NCBI RefSeq assembly: GCF_023343835.1
Contig: NC_064449.1
Coordinates: forward strand, 806,001 to 870,000
Direction of reading: 5' to 3'
From: Lagopus muta
Lineage: Eukaryota; Chordata; Aves; Galliformes; Phasianidae
Length of the DNA stretch: 64,000 bases
Under the pieces are notes generated by a model. It worked only from the letters and a program-made list of their open reading frames with translations, searched no databases and was not told the origin of the DNA. The position numbers and the translations under genes are program-made. Positions 24,601-37,760 of this stretch are shown piece by piece (the stretch's first letter is position 1; every line of letters starts with the position of its first letter).

Positions 24601-25632
24601 GTTCTGAAAAACCAAATACTGTTAACCCTTTTAAATTGGGTCATTCCCCGCTGTGGATGGCTCACAGAACAGGATCTTTAACTCCTTCCTCTCCACAGGC
24701 TTTCAAACGTTTCCAGTTGACAGCACGCTGGGACACATTAAATTTATAGCTCTCACTATCAACAAAACCGTTCTGAAAAGAATCCCACTCTGTTTAAATG
24801 AATATATTTCAATGATTTCAACTCCAAATTTTAGCCAGTTAATTCAAGGCAAAATGCAGCCTTCGCAAACATAAAGGCAAGCCCTAAAACCTCAAAGACG
24901 AAGTGACATTCTCGAGGTGTACAAAGCACATTTAGTGAAAATCTCTTCTCTCTTATATGAGAGAAGGAAAAGGTAGTGATGCTCCCCCGCTGCCTTGGAT
25001 TCCATGGAGCACCAAGTACAATTCAAGGAAGGGAATATCTTCACAGCCCCAGTTTTGCATTTACAGGGCTTAGTCCTAAAAGATTCCTTTGCAAACCCTT
25101 TGTTTACAACATCAAGTGCTACAAGATATTGTAAGGTATCTTAGACTCCCCAGTTCTATTCTCAGCCATGGATTAAAATGGAAAACAAAGGATCCAGAAG
25201 TTGCAGAATCCTAAAAAAAAACAACTTTAAATTCCACACTGGTTTTGAACATGGATAACTATTTCAACAGAGATTCTAAATTTTCGATTACTACTCTCTT
25301 ATTCTTATAAAAATCTTCCTTTTCTTACCCTCTGTTAGTGTGGTAGCCACTTGTTAACATGCACACCCACCATAGCAATGCATACTTTTCCACTTGGGTG
25401 CCTGAAACGAATTTGCAATTTTGAGACACCCACAGCAAAGCCAGTCTGCTTCTATTCTAAGACAGAGGACAGACAGTCTCCCTGTGGCACAGTTGCCATG
25501 GAAAGGCCATTCCAGCAGTCAAGGCTGGCAGCACAGCAGCATCTGACTCCTCACTGCCCTACTGGGAAGGAGCCAGTTGTTGTTGCAGGGGTCTGTGAAT
25601 GGACAGCAGCATCCTGATCTTCTATCCCCCTC
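21601..25632. other. noncoding filler
   Basis: Begins with a T-rich tract (about 21623-21642) and a purine-rich patch (21740-21810). The rest is AT-rich unique DNA. Several 60-90-codon open frames occur on both strands without family resemblance. An 8-bp-arm hairpin sits at 24945-24966. No interspersed repeat recognised. Confidence 0.5.
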
Positions 25633-25705
25633 TGCTTAGAGCAGGGTGCAGATCAGATGGCTTCCAGAAGTCCCTTCTGACTTGAATTATTCTATAGTTC
25701 TGTGA
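25633..25705 (+). mobile_element. CR1 LINE, short 3' terminal fragment
   Basis: Only the last about 70 bp of a CR1 are recognisable: TTAGAGCAGGGTGCAGATCA, GATGGCTTCCAGAAGTCCC, TTCTGACTTGAATTATTC and TATAGTTCTGTGA, in the order of the CR1 3' end. It is more diverged than the other copies, so likely older. Confidence 0.75.
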
Positions 25706-27875
25706 AGAGATATGGATTGTTTTGAAGAGCTGTTTCTCCTATATCGGATGTCTAGAAATCAAAGATGAGGGCTGTCTTTATAAATAATTTCCTAAGTGTT
25801 AACAGGCCAGAAAAATGTGATATTCTCATTCAGTTGTATTTTCCACCACAGTTAACATATATTAAGGTATAGAAATTACTCCTGGAAAGAAAAATGCACC
25901 AGATTTTGTAGAAAGTGTACAAAAAACCTAAGCAGAACAAAAACCAAACCATCATGGATACGATTCTTCCTGTTTCTAAATGCAGAAAAATATTCAAAAT
26001 CCAGGATTCGTTCTCCCTGAAAACTGGTAAGTTACGAAGAAGTCTGTTGAGCCTTTTCCACTTTGTACCAGTGGTTAGAGTTGAGATGAAAATCCAGACC
26101 GTGTCCCATCACTTTGTTTCAGTAGGAGAGAAGTAAATTCCTCCCAAACCTCTGACAGTTCTTGAACAGCTTGCTTTCAACACAGCACTCCCAAGCACAC
26201 CAGAGAGACAGGGCACAGGAGCCCTAAACTCTATCTGGCAGGCCAGTAGGAACAGGGGAGATAAGGACAAGGTTGAGAGTCGTACCACTGTGCAGCTTTG
26301 TAACACCAACACTGGTAGTATGAGACTGATGTTGAGCAAAAGCTTCTTTGATTCTGTATACAAATATTTTCCACGATAGCTATAAATATCCAGATGCTTT
26401 CCTCTTCTGCCCCAAAGAAAAATTACAAGCTCCAGCATTAGCTGTGCTGTAGAGCTCCATGCTCTGTCCACAGAACACTGGCAGGATAAGCTGTATTGAG
26501 GAATGGCACTGGCATTCCACCAAGATTGCTATCATGAGTAAATGGGACATCAATCGGTTGTTAAAAGTAATAATTGACTTTAGAAAGGTGATGTCACTGG
26601 ATAACGTATTGGCTTGACTGGCTTGAAAAAACTGCCAATGTCTTTTACATAGAATATTCTACGTGCAGCTTGAATAGTTCACTCTACTGAAATGGCTCCA
26701 AGACTTGGGTGTCCAAACACAACCACACAGAAATACTGAATGTACATAGAAAGAATTTTTGAGTTTAACATAGACTTGTGTTACACTTTGGTTCAATCAC
26801 ATCAAGAAGGTGAGTTCAAAAGCAAATTTAGTCATATGAAGGAGACTTCAGTTTGAATCCAGCAGCTCTGAATTCTTGAGTAAGGAAAAATGAGAGTAGC
26901 ACAAAGGTGGGAAGAGTCCAACTCCCCAGCAGCAACCAAAAACTTGGGCAAATACAGTATTCTCACATACTAATGGTTCCCTCCACAGTAACCCTTTGCT
27001 TCAGAGCACCACATACACCCCACCCTCCATGTCTTTGGACTGTAAAACATCATTTTAACAAAAATTTCAGTAGACTTCATATTGAGTGTAAAAGGCTAGA
27101 TAGCCTCCACCACTCTAGAGCCCAAGGAAGGGAAGAAGCCCTCAACCTGTGAAGCCATGAAATGATGCACTTTCTTATCTAGTGGAAGACAGTGTTCAGT
27201 ACCGACAAAGCTCCCCCATCCTCACTACTTCCCTACTCAGTCTGTCCGGTGTAAAGCCTTAAAGGCAATGAAAACCATAACTGTATCCAGTGTTTTCACA
27301 CTGAGAAGGAATAAGCTCCATCTCCACTCCCTCTGAACATACATGTCCTTTCATTAGCAGAACTGAAAAATGCCTGCTCGAGCTGCATAGTCCTAAAATT
27401 TTCCCTCTTTGATCTGAAAATGGTCTGAAACTGATCTGAAACAAAAGCCTACAAATCCATGTTTGGTTAAGCCACTCAAGGCATTTACACCTGTACCTCA
27501 AGCAATTGCCAGAAAATAGCCAGAAAAATCATGATCCTAAGAATCCCAAGTTACCTTCTGAAGTAAATAAGAGCAGACGGAAGGATCAGGGCCTTTCACT
27601 GGTAGCACTTCTGTATCATTACTACTGGCAAGATTCTCAATTCTCAGGTAAACTTAACAGTTCCCAGGCTAAATATCATCTGATCCAGACTCCAAGAACA
27701 GAATCTGTGTAATGCACTTACTCTTCAGCATCAAGTAAGAGGCAGATAGGACCTAGCTACCTTTAACACTGGTACCTACGGCAAGCACAGCAGTGTATCT
27801 CATAGCACTCCAGCTGCAAGAAGGGTGAGGAGTTAGTTCTGCATTTCTTCTTCCTGATCCTTCAAGAAATGTCTC
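25706..27875. other. noncoding filler
   Basis: AT-rich unique sequence. A 120-codon open frame (26109-26471, -) shows no domain. No repeat recognised. Confidence 0.5.
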
Positions 27876-28390
27876 CTAAACCCAGCATGTGAGGAGATCT
27901 CCTTGGCCCTGCCTTTCTAAATAAAGAAGAAACTTCTCAGCCGCCTATTATGGGACGATTAAGGGGGAAGGGAGAATCTAAAGCAGTCTGATTGAGAATT
28001 TACAGGTCGTTGGCTCCCTTTCCCGCTGTCAACCAGGGGGCAACCCTTAATGGGGTGAAACGGCTGCAGGAGAGCACAGGGCTCGGTTTGTTCAGCCTCT
28101 AATGAGGGGCCATCGGCACAGCTAGGTCAGCTTGTTAGGAAAGGAAGAACGCCAGTGCAGAGTGAGAGTCAGAGATGGAGACTTACAATAGCTCTTGAGG
28201 GGCCATGAGCCTAAGCGCTGGAGCTCCGGGGGAGGGGGCACATCAGCAGACTACTCCTTGCCTCCTGAAATCCCATTACCTTCCTTTTATTTCATGGTAG
28301 AGACTGATGGGCAGGGAAAGGGAGGGGGAGATGTCCAGGAGGAAGTGCCACTGCCTAGTGCCTTCCTTCCACAGAGGTCGGGCCCATAGG
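27876..28390. promoter_or_regulatory. candidate conserved noncoding element
   Basis: Unique G+C-richer block dense in homeodomain-like and GC motifs: GGGACGATTAAGGGGGAAGG, CTTAATGGGGTGAAACGG, CTAATGAGGGG (28099-28109) and GGTCAGCTTGTTAGG. It also holds a CTCF-like word at 28030-28043. No coding signature. Its texture is that of vertebrate conserved noncoding sequence, but conservation is untested here. Confidence 0.35.
28030..28043 (+). promoter_or_regulatory. CTCF-like motif
   Basis: CAACCAGGGGGCAA matches 12 of 14 positions of the CTCF core CCASYAGRKGGCRS, with mismatches at positions 2 and 14. It lies inside a candidate regulatory block. A single motif match of this quality is weak evidence of binding. 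Confidence 0.3.
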
Positions 28391-28421
28391 ATCAATTTTT
28401 CCCCTGTGTATGTGATTTTCT

Positions 28422-28423
<2 letters not shown>

Positions 28424-28453
<30 letters not shown>
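28424..28453. repeat. (TC)15 microsatellite
   Basis: Thirty bases of perfect TC repeat followed by ACTTGC and a further T/C-rich stretch to about 28496. Confidence 0.97.
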
Positions 28454-28456
<3 letters not shown>

Positions 28457-28499
28457 TGCTCTTCTTCTTTTCTTTTCTTTTTTTTTAAACAAGAATACG

Positions 28500-31400
28500 G
28501 GCGCCAGGCTTACAAGAGGTCCTCAAGAACTGTCAATCAGGGCATGAAATATTCAGAGAGCTTAATCTTCTTAGGGGATCTGTAGAGACCCCCTCATGGG
28601 GTCTGAATGCTCTTCATGAACTCGCAAAGAATGAGTAAGGGGAGAGAGGAAAATAAACACAGCTGAAAAGAATGAAAAGAAAGACATCCTTAGACAGACA
28701 CCCTTATATCTTGGCGAGGAGCATATTATAAGAATTAAAATGGAATAGAAAAGACCTTTTAATACCCAATTAGTGAAACAGTCTCCCTTCTGACTGGTAC
28801 TCAGATAACCTTTGGGTATTTTCCATCATGGCTGTTTCTTTCTTTTTTTCTCAACAGGTAGCCCAATTCATTGGTATTCCTAGCTAAATCGTGACCTAGT
28901 TTTTGACCTTGCAAATTACTACTTCTCCACTTTCTGTGGCCTGGTCAATATACAGGATTTCAATCAGTCTAGTTGGTTAGTGTTTCAGGATCACACAGAC
29001 TGGCCCAGTGAGTAGCTTGCGTAGATTTCCTTTGAGATCTCGAGAATCAAGTGGGAATTTTCAAGGTGATCACACAGTTCAAGTAACGATGGTCTTCAGT
29101 TACTTAATTATCGATCTGCACTGTAGGGACAACAGCATGTACTTATACTAAAGCATCACTGTCTGACTCTGAATAAACATATCTTGAGATGTAACTCAGA
29201 TGTGCGAACAGTAAGAGCCCATACACATATCTAAGTTACATTAATTCATTTTAATACAGAACAAGTGCAAGCTTGATCAACTATTTTTTAGACTATTCAG
29301 GGGCAGGCTTTTTCCTACCCAAAAGTCTCAATAAAAAGTGAAATTGGATTTTTCCATGTTTTTCTCTCTCTCTCTCTCTTACATGTCTTAAGGTAATTCT
29401 TTGCAAAGAATGAACACTGCAAGTAAAGTAGCTTGTACCAAGTTGCAGTCATCACTAGGTCTACAGTGCCTCTGAAAACTGAATCTCCCAGTTCTGCTGT
29501 TTGAAGAACTACGACTTGCATCCCTAACAAGTCACTGCAGTGCCCCATGCTCAGCACCGTCCTCTCTGCTAGCACAGTTGAGATATGATGAAAAAAATTG
29601 TTAAAACAGACAGAGAAACCACCTACACTTTTTCTTTCCATCAGCATCTGAAATGCAGAAAATAGCACTTCTGATGCTTCTGCATTCAAAGGCATGTAGG
29701 ATATCAGACTAAGTGTCTCATTAACCACTGGGCTGCACAAGAAGTCAAGAAAAAACTATTACTTACTTCTTCTAGCTGGTTCAGTAGATCCTAGTTTGGG
29801 AAGCAGCTATGCAGCTTTGCCACCAGAACTTTGGCTTTTGCCTTTCAACCTCATCTCCCATTGACATGTTTTGCTGTTGATAGAAAGGAGAAAGTACTTT
29901 TCAGGACTAAGCGAGCACAATATACCAGAATGAGCCGGAGAAGGCTTGTTACTTTCTTCCCTCCTAGCCCTCAGAGGGCAATGCTGCCTTTATGGCGCCT
30001 CACAAAAACTGTGGTGCAGAATTGCGCTCATGCAGTTTAACACCTGGATGGCACAGTGAGGTTGGAAGCATTTGCTTGTTAATTTGAAAAAGTATCATTA
30101 GAACAGCTGCAGCTATGCAGATAGAACAAAGTGAAGAAGGAAGAGAAATCCAGTAACCAGCTTGTTCATCCTGCAGGGGAAAGGTCTATACAGTGGCATT
30201 TAGGAAGAGAAGATGCCAGTGTAGTAGAGAAAGAGGGCAGCACAGGAGCAAAGGCAATGTATATATATTTCAGTGGTAAAAACAAATCTAAAGAAAGAGA
30301 GAACGGCCTTCTTCCCCCCTCCTCCTCTCCTCCTGCACCTGAGGTCATGCTGTGACCTTTTAGAAGATGGGATGTAAAAGTGACCTTTGTCAGAGTGTGA
30401 CAGAGCATCCAGACCGGGTTTCCGCGCAAAGATGTGGGAAGCCTACAGGCAGCTCTTCTTCTTTGGGCAGAGGTCCTGATCTGCAGCAGCACACTCACAG
30501 GGCTGTCAGGGACAGGTTCCCTAACCCCAATTGCTCTGCACAAGGAAACGCAGATAAGAAGACAGGCTAGCAGATGAAGAGCCCTCAGCCTACCTGTAAG
30601 TAGTATTGATTGGGAGCTCAGAGACAACGTTTCTCTCTTTTCCCTTCTTTCCCTTCCCTGGGTCTCAAAAATAATCTTAAGAAAATGCCACAACCCTTAT
30701 AAACTTGAGTTGCCTTCAAGAAGGCAGAGGTACACCTACAGTCCTCTCAAAGACAAAACAAAGGGAAACAGGACCAGAGTTTCCTTGCTGCTTTACATCC
30801 ACTGCTTTATAAAAATCACACAACCCAACACACCTAACTGGGCGTATTGAGGAAGCACCCAACTAAAGAATGGATTTGTGGGCATCCTTCTCCATCTTTT
30901 CTCTGAGAATGTGTATTGATAAATGCTCTACGTCTCTGAGATATACTTGGCCATACCAGGGTAACATTCAAACACTCATTTTCACAATCACAGTTGCTCA
31001 AGAAAAAAGATTCCAGCAACAGAACAAACACCCATTTATTTCAAGTTGGTTGGTTCTAAACAGCAAGCCAAGCAAACCCTGGAGGATGCGAAGAGAAAAC
31101 ATGCTAGGAGCTGTCTGACACTGGGTCAGCTCCACACGGGACACCACTGCTCTGTTGCCACTCACAAAGACAGGCACTTCCTCCTTTCCTACCCTCATCC
31201 TGTCTTTTAGCTAACATATAGCAGACCTTCTGAATAAACAGATCTCTGTTGGACATGCAGTTCAGGTGCTGGCCACTCCAGCTGTGAATCCCTCATCTCC
31301 CTGCTATGTCCTGGAGGCATGAGAGGGCAGAGGAAGCAGGGCAATCTTCAGCCTCCATCTCCTGCTGCCCCACGACCTCTGGGCTGCCACTGTTGACCTT

Positions 31401-32865
31401 GCTGAGGTTGCAAGGGGTTGACTAATTTGGACACGTTCAGGCAGTTGCTGTCATCAGCTTCCTGCTTTGTTGATCAGGGAGGTTTTTTTCTATAGGCAGG
31501 AGTCAATTATTTGGCAATCTCAGGATGATCGGAAGAGACTATTAGTGTTTGACATTTAAAAGGGAAATGGAAAACAGTCCACCTCTCCCTTTCTGCCAGC
31601 TAAACCAAGCACTTCAGATTAAACTTTACATAGCTCCTTCCGCATACAAATTAGCTCAACAACTGCTGCTCTTTTACTATGTCAGTGGGCCACCTCAGAA
31701 AAACAGGCTTGACCATGACTCCTAATCAGCTGTCACAGAACATGGCCATCTGGACTGCAGCAGAGACTCTAGAAGTCTACGTGCAGCAAAAATCCCCTCA
31801 GTGGAAGACATAAAGAAGGTTGAGCAGAAGATTTGTGTTTGGAAGTACCCACAAATTTGTCAAAGTAAACCGAAACAGAAATTCATGCTGTATGTACAAA
31901 TTTCATCGCCTTGATCAGACAACATGTGGATGAAACATGTTTGAAGCTTAAAAACAATATTCCAAAGAAAAAATCTGTGTGAAATGGAAATCTGGTAAAT
32001 TTGAGAGCTGTTCAATAAATCCTTGCAGTTCACGAGAACAGACTTTGTGTTTTCCAGACTTTTTCAAAGTTATCCTAAACTTCCTTATGGGATGAGTGGC
32101 CTATCCGCTTCTTTCCAAGATCCCTTTCTAGGGATTTGTTAAACGTTTATGCAGAAAATACATCTTATCTTGAAAGTGTGAAGCAGAGAGCCTGACAATC
32201 CAATTACTAAAATAAGCAGTCAGAAGTCATAAAATAGTAGCCTCGGTTCCAACCACATTTAAGAAATAGCCCTTAAGAAAGAAAAGAATATAGTGGGGCT
32301 CTTGGACAACAATTTCCCCACAACTCTCAGAACAAAAAAAGTGATGCCTCCTGACTGCTGCAACAGGATTCGCAGCTTGGGTGCGTATCTCCTGTCTTTC
32401 TTGACAGCAGAGTACGTAGTATATCTAGATCACCAGTATTATTTTGCAGGCATATGCAGAGATCCCAGCCAGAATCAAACCCTCATCAACCTCAATGCTA
32501 TATAAATTTGCAGAAGAATTTTGACTTCCTTCTTTAATACTACAGATTAAAGTTTAAACAGCAGACTTTCTATTTCCAAAGCCTTAGATAGACTGACTCC
32601 AGTAAACTCTGAAAGTTAGTAAATATTGACAACCTGCTCACACTGCAAACCAAAAAGAGAGCTGAAGTTGAATTTCATACTTCTCCACAAAAAAACTGAT
32701 ACTGGAAAGCTACTGCTTCAAAGCAGTTTGAAGGCCAGCTAGCTGCCATGGCTTACATTCTGTAAAACAGAGAGAAGAAGAAAACTTTAAAGTTTCAAGA
32801 TGTCCAGGTTCTCCACTGTTACAAGCGCGGTCATCTTCTTTCTCTTGAGGAATAACACATGATGG
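28500..32865. other. noncoding filler
   Basis: Mostly unique sequence. The longest open frame of the window (175 codons, 30166-30693, -) lies here. Its translation is low-complexity in part, lacks known domains and is mirrored by + strand openings, so I do not call it a gene. A (TC)n run is at 29363-29379. The segment 31240-31460 is somewhat G+C-rich but otherwise undistinguished. Confidence 0.5.
29363..29379. repeat. (TC)8 microsatellite
   Basis: Seventeen bases of alternating T and C between TTTT and TTACATG. Confidence 0.95.
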
Positions 32866-32869
32866 AGTC

Positions 32870-33275
32870 TAATGAGAAGCCTGTTGGTGGCAGATTACCC
32901 TCTCTCCAGCACGTTATTACTGCCCAGTATCCAGTTGGACCAAGTCCCCCTGGGACTGCCCAGGATTTGTCTGTATGCAGACAGCTCTGATGTGGCAGCA
33001 GGGCAGACTCTAAGCGGTGGTGTGATTTAATAAACAGACACTTAAGGCAGTTTACGCTGGAGTCAGCCCACTTTGGATGGCCTTCTCTGCTAATTTAACA
33101 CTGGCTGCAGCCCCCAAGCTGGCGTCTCCCTGCTCATTAGGGAAAAGGGGTGCATACGCATACGTGTGGGGGAGGAATTCTTGCTTCACATCGGTGTTTG
33201 AGAGACTTTATTATACAGGGCAGCTCATTTCACTCACTACACTGCAGAGAATTTTTATACAGAGAGGGGGGAGGT
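32870..33275. promoter_or_regulatory. candidate conserved noncoding element
   Basis: Unique block with ATTTAATAAACAG (33025-33037) followed three bases after its TTAATAAAC core by CACTTAA (33039-33045), together with TCTGCTAATTTAACACTGG and GCTCATTAGGG. The first word reads as a joined homeodomain and forkhead core, the second as an NKX2-type core. The same ordered pair recurs at 58211-58234. No coding signature. Confidence 0.35.
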
Positions 33276-36200
33276 AAGGCATGCCAGTTAGGATGCTTCC
33301 CTGTTGTTATTTTCATTAACTTTCTTCCTTCTTGTTTTGGTTGGGGGGGATGTGACAAAAAAAAAAAGGACAATAATTGCCATTTGCCGCAGACTTTGAG
33401 GAGTCCTCAGCCATTACAGATTAAATTGCATTCTGTACAAGTGTCCATCAGGCCCCAGCTCTAGACTCCAGGCTAGTTGGAGGGCAGCGGATTCAGCTGC
33501 AAGAACATTTTGCTCCACTTCTGATCTGTCCTAATTATAAAAAGGATGCTCTCTGCTTTAACCCCTACAATTCTCTGCTTCCTATTAGTATGGTACAGTC
33601 CTTCAGCCAAGTATTCCACTGGTTTACATGAATTACATGGACTGTCAGCAGCAGAGAAGCTAAATAGATCCATGCTGCCTGAGCATCTCTTTCCTGTTCT
33701 TTAACTCTCTAACCAACGAATTATTTCAGGTTTCAAATATATAATGGCAAAATCAGAATGCATTCTGGACCTGAAGCATCTGCATTTAAAAAAAAAAAAA
33801 TAAAAAAATATCAAACTAAGGAGAATACCCACAGTTCCAGTTCAAAGCATAAATAGCTTGATACACATGGCTAATTTTAAGTTGATAAGCATCAGCGCAT
33901 TTAGCAGTACAGTAGCAGGGTGAAGCAGAGACTACAACACTTTTTTTCAGAAGATAAGCTTATAGGCCCACATGGAGCTTATTATGGTTCTGGCAATGCA
34001 GCCACTAAGCTAACATATGTCTCAGCAAAACTACACAAGCCATGCTGACAGCACTGCAATGTGGATACATAATAAACGTCTGGATTACAACCAGGAAGTT
34101 GTAGGTTGTCATTTTCCCTCCAGCTGGTAAACAGCTCCCACTTTGAAACTTCTTACAGCAGGATCTTTTCACATCTTTTGTTACAGAGTAGTGCAACAAG
34201 ACTATAAGCAAAGAAGAACACGGGACGGATGCTGGTCACTTCAAGCTCTGCCTTGATGCAGCTCAGACACTGACTTCAGTTGATTCACTCCTGACTCATA
34301 CTGGTTTACATGAGACAAGAATATACCTTTGTTTGATCTTGCCCCTCACAACATATGCAGTGAAGTTCATAATAAGCAGATTTCTTTCCTCCACTCATGC
34401 CACCAAGCTCCCATCTTCCTCCCTCCCCCCACCCCCCCAACCAATTCTTACCCAATCTGCAGTTCCTCTCCTGAAGGAGGAACAAGTTGATAATCTTTGT
34501 ATTTCTGAAAACTGGCATTGATTTAACATTGCCCAGAGTGCCATGAACAGCTATGACATACAGTACCACAAGAAGAGCAAGGCCAGGGCTTAGCACCACA
34601 CTTCAGGAAAAGATACTCCTGCAGATTTGCAGGAAAGTACCAATAATGTTATATGGTCTGAACTGCAAAACAGATTATTGACACTCCTTTAGGGAAAGAA
34701 TTATCCTTCCCCACTACATAAAGTCAGTACTAAAAGCAGTATCTCATGGTTGAAATGCAGCATAGTTTAAGACAGACATGAATTCTCCCTTTGTACACTC
34801 CACATGACGATGAATCAACCACATCCTACAGCAGTGTGCTCCAACAGTGTCTTACTCAACCAGCTAACATCTTGCTTTTATATTTACAACATCTCTTTGT
34901 CCTGAATAAAAGAAAGTGTGTGGTTTAGAAACATCTTGCTCTGGGGATACTGGCAAAACCAATTTACCCTGACAGACTGTTAAATGTTGGCTGATAGCAT
35001 CTACACGGTTATTTTTCTTTTTAGATGGCTCCTTTATTTATTAATCACTTTGCCCTTCACTGAAATTTCACTAATTTTTTTTTTTTTTTCACTCTTTGTT
35101 TTGGTGAGTCTGTTTGTCTGTTGTTGTTATTTGTTTTCTAACGAGTTTCCTTCCTGTAAAATATTTCTTAGAATCAGCAGCCACTGAGCCATGGGCAATA
35201 TCTTTTAAGTGCATTAGTGGAAAATGTACAAGCGGAGCAGAAAGGGAACTTCAGAAAATCAAAAAAGAAGAGGAAAGCAAGCAAAATGCCTGACTTCTCC
35301 AGCTAGTACTGGACAGCTCCCTCTAAGCAGGGAGCTACACTCCAGGTAGAGCAAGTGATACAAAGGAGCCTTTTAAAGGTCTCTTCTGATACAAAATACA
35401 ACATCAGTCGCTACAAACCCATTTCTCTGTTCCTAACAATGACTATGAGTGCAGTCAAGGAACACCGTGCAAAAATCCTGCAGCAAAAAAAGAAAATTCA
35501 AGAGAAATGTTCCTTATCAAAAATTTCCCATTACATTCAGTAGTGGGACAGCCACATCAGGTTTGATATCCCTGCCAGACAACTTATTTTAATTAAGTTC
35601 CTTACCACTGCACTTGTGGCACTTTATTATTTCTTTTTTCTAAATATCTTTTCGTTGAGAAGTATACTTTGTCCGCATCATTTACTACAGTGAAGAGTGT
35701 ATTCATGGCTTTTGGACTTACATATCCACATATATATAACTTAGAAGACAGGAGTGCTGGTCAGAAGCGGGCACATATTTTAGTGTAGATATCATTGACA
35801 AGTCCTTTAATGCATTGTGGGTGATCTCCGTTTCCTTAAAATTGCGTCTCTGAAAAATAAGAGGTTTGCTACTTTAATGGAGAGAAGAGTGGCATTTTAT
35901 CTACGGAATCTTAAAGTAATCACAGTCTATTCAGTGTTACAGTTTGTTCCAGAAGTTTTTGTTATATGCTGAACTGAGTAAGGGTATGCAGAGAAAGGAC
36001 TGGATTCAAATACAAATATTTTGGCAGAAAGATAGAGGCTGAAATAGCAGAATTCAAGTTAGCCTTCTTTTTAATGGCGATGGCTTATTGGCAACAGAGG
36101 GTTTGAAAAATACCAACGAACAAAAACACCTAAAAAAAAATCTTGTAGTGTTTTAGTCAGATAACTGAAACCAAATAGTCAATAACAAAACAATAATTAT

Positions 36201-36995
36201 ATAATAATATAATAATAATTATATCAATGTAATCTTATGTTCAAAATAGATGTTGAACTGCAGTAAGTAACAGTTTAAAAATATCACACACCTAAGTAAA
36301 ATATTTATAATGATATAAATTTTATGCTTGAATGAAGCTGTAAGGATCCAATGCATGATCAGTGATTGGATGTAAACAAGGTTCTGCATTCTACTGAGGC
36401 AGTCAGCTGAGCTGCTGCAACTGCTGCTGTGCACGTTCAGTTCATCTTCATTTTTAAAAATAACCAATTGAAATCTATAGCTACTTAATGAGTATTATTT
36501 ATTTATATTTGATGCTAGCACCAGGAGGTTGGGGGAATGAGAGGTAGAGGGAAGAATATTGTTAAGCGTGAGATACGTGTTTACTCAGGGAGTTTCAGAG
36601 ATGAGGGAAATGCTACACAAGACTATAGCAGGGAAGGTAAACCAACTCTGAAAATCACCGACTAAATCTAATTAAAACAGGTGAGGATGGTATAAGGAAA
36701 GCAGCAAACATTAATTACACAGCAGAATCACCTCACAATCTCTGCCACTGACCCAGAGAGAAAGAAGGTCCCCCAGAGGAAGACTGCAATGGTAAGTGCA
36801 AAGAGCTCCACCTCAGTGAGTTGAAGAATCTATTTTGACCAAAAAACAGGTGCAATTTATTCTCTGAAGCATCGCCATCATTTCCCAATCACATTCTATG
36901 AATTCAGGACCTGACTTAAGGGAAATTCCCTCTCCTCATTTTACTCCACAAGCATGTCAGAAAGATAAATATCTATTCTGGGTGGAAGGAGAGCC
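33276..36995. other. noncoding filler
   Basis: AT-rich unique DNA with a broken A tract at 33788-33810, a T-rich patch near 35073-35090 and an AT-only near-palindromic stretch at 36191-36226. No gene and no interspersed repeat recognised. Confidence 0.5.
33788..33810. repeat. A-rich simple sequence
   Basis: Thirteen adenines, one T, seven adenines, then TA. Confidence 0.9.
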
Positions 36996-36999
36996 CAGT

Positions 37000-37360
37000 T
37001 TAAGAAAAGGAGATAACGGCCGAGCCTTCAGCCATTTTGTGCAGCAGTTTCCAGTGCCATAGTCCTGAGCTGATCGTGTCAGTATCTCAAGGTCCCCAGA
37101 GACGGTAATCTTATGTGTTCAGAGAGGCTTTAGTTCATGCAAGGTCAGAGTAATTGTGCATGATTAATGGTTTATCTCTTCCTGAAAGCCTTACACAAAG
37201 GCTCCAAACCAAGTTAGCTGTAATTCCATACTCCTTACAGTCCGCTTAAAGGGGCAGCATCCTATTTCCTGTTGGTGGGGCCAAGCAGGTTGACTTTATC
37301 AGAATTGGAAGCGAGCCATACGGCCTTTCACAGGAGGCCCTCTCCCTGTTCAGCTCCCTA
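37000..37360. promoter_or_regulatory. candidate conserved noncoding element
   Basis: Unique block: GATAACGGCCGAGCC, TGTGCATGATTAATGG, CAAGTTAGCTGTAATTCC and GTCCGCTTAAAGGGGCAGC. TAAT and TTAATGG cores plus CpGs in a CpG-poor background suggest regulatory DNA. No open frame of interest. Confidence 0.3.
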
Positions 37361-37489
37361 GGTAATGTGAATACATTGAAAAAAAAGTCCAAATTCAGTC
37401 TAAACCACCCTAAAGTTAAATAACAACAATAAAAAACACACTTCTCTGTGAGAGCTCCCAAGCCTTTTGCTCTGAGATTCTCTGGTTTT

Positions 37490-37760
37490 CTACGGAACTG
37501 CTCCTTATCATATTGTCAGAGCAGGGCATATTAGAATCACCTCAGGATGCCATTTTTTCAGCTTCAGCCTTATTTTGTTAGAAAAAGATCATTTTTAATC
37601 AATTACAGCTTTGTGACCATGGGCAGCCACATAAGCTGATTAAATTATGATCTGCAGATAGAGCTTGTGCTTACAGATAATTCCTTAGGGATAGCTGCAA
37701 ATTTAGCCCTTTTTTTTGTTTGTTTTCACAAAGCATTAAAGAAGCCCGATCACTTTGAAC
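37490..37760. promoter_or_regulatory. candidate conserved noncoding element
   Basis: AT-rich but non-simple block with several homeodomain-like cores: TTTTTAATCAATTACAG, GCTGATTAAATTATGATC and CAGATAATTCCTTAGGG. It is separated from the 37.0-kb block by about 130 bp, so the two may be one element. Confidence 0.27.

Noticed and set aside
24945..24966. Eight-base hairpin CTTCTCTC / GAGAGAAG
   Set aside because: Short purine/pyrimidine arms expected by chance in a window of this size.
26850..26865. TTTGAATCCAGC, reminiscent of a tRNA T-loop
   Set aside because: No A-box at the proper distance and no cloverleaf arms.
30166..30693. Longest open frame (175 codons, minus strand)
   Set aside because: No recognisable domain or family; Ser/Leu/Arg-rich random composition; overlapping open frames on the plus strand; no splice context.
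36191..36226. AT-only near-palindrome
   Set aside because: Low-complexity AT sequence gives such symmetry easily; no independent support for function.
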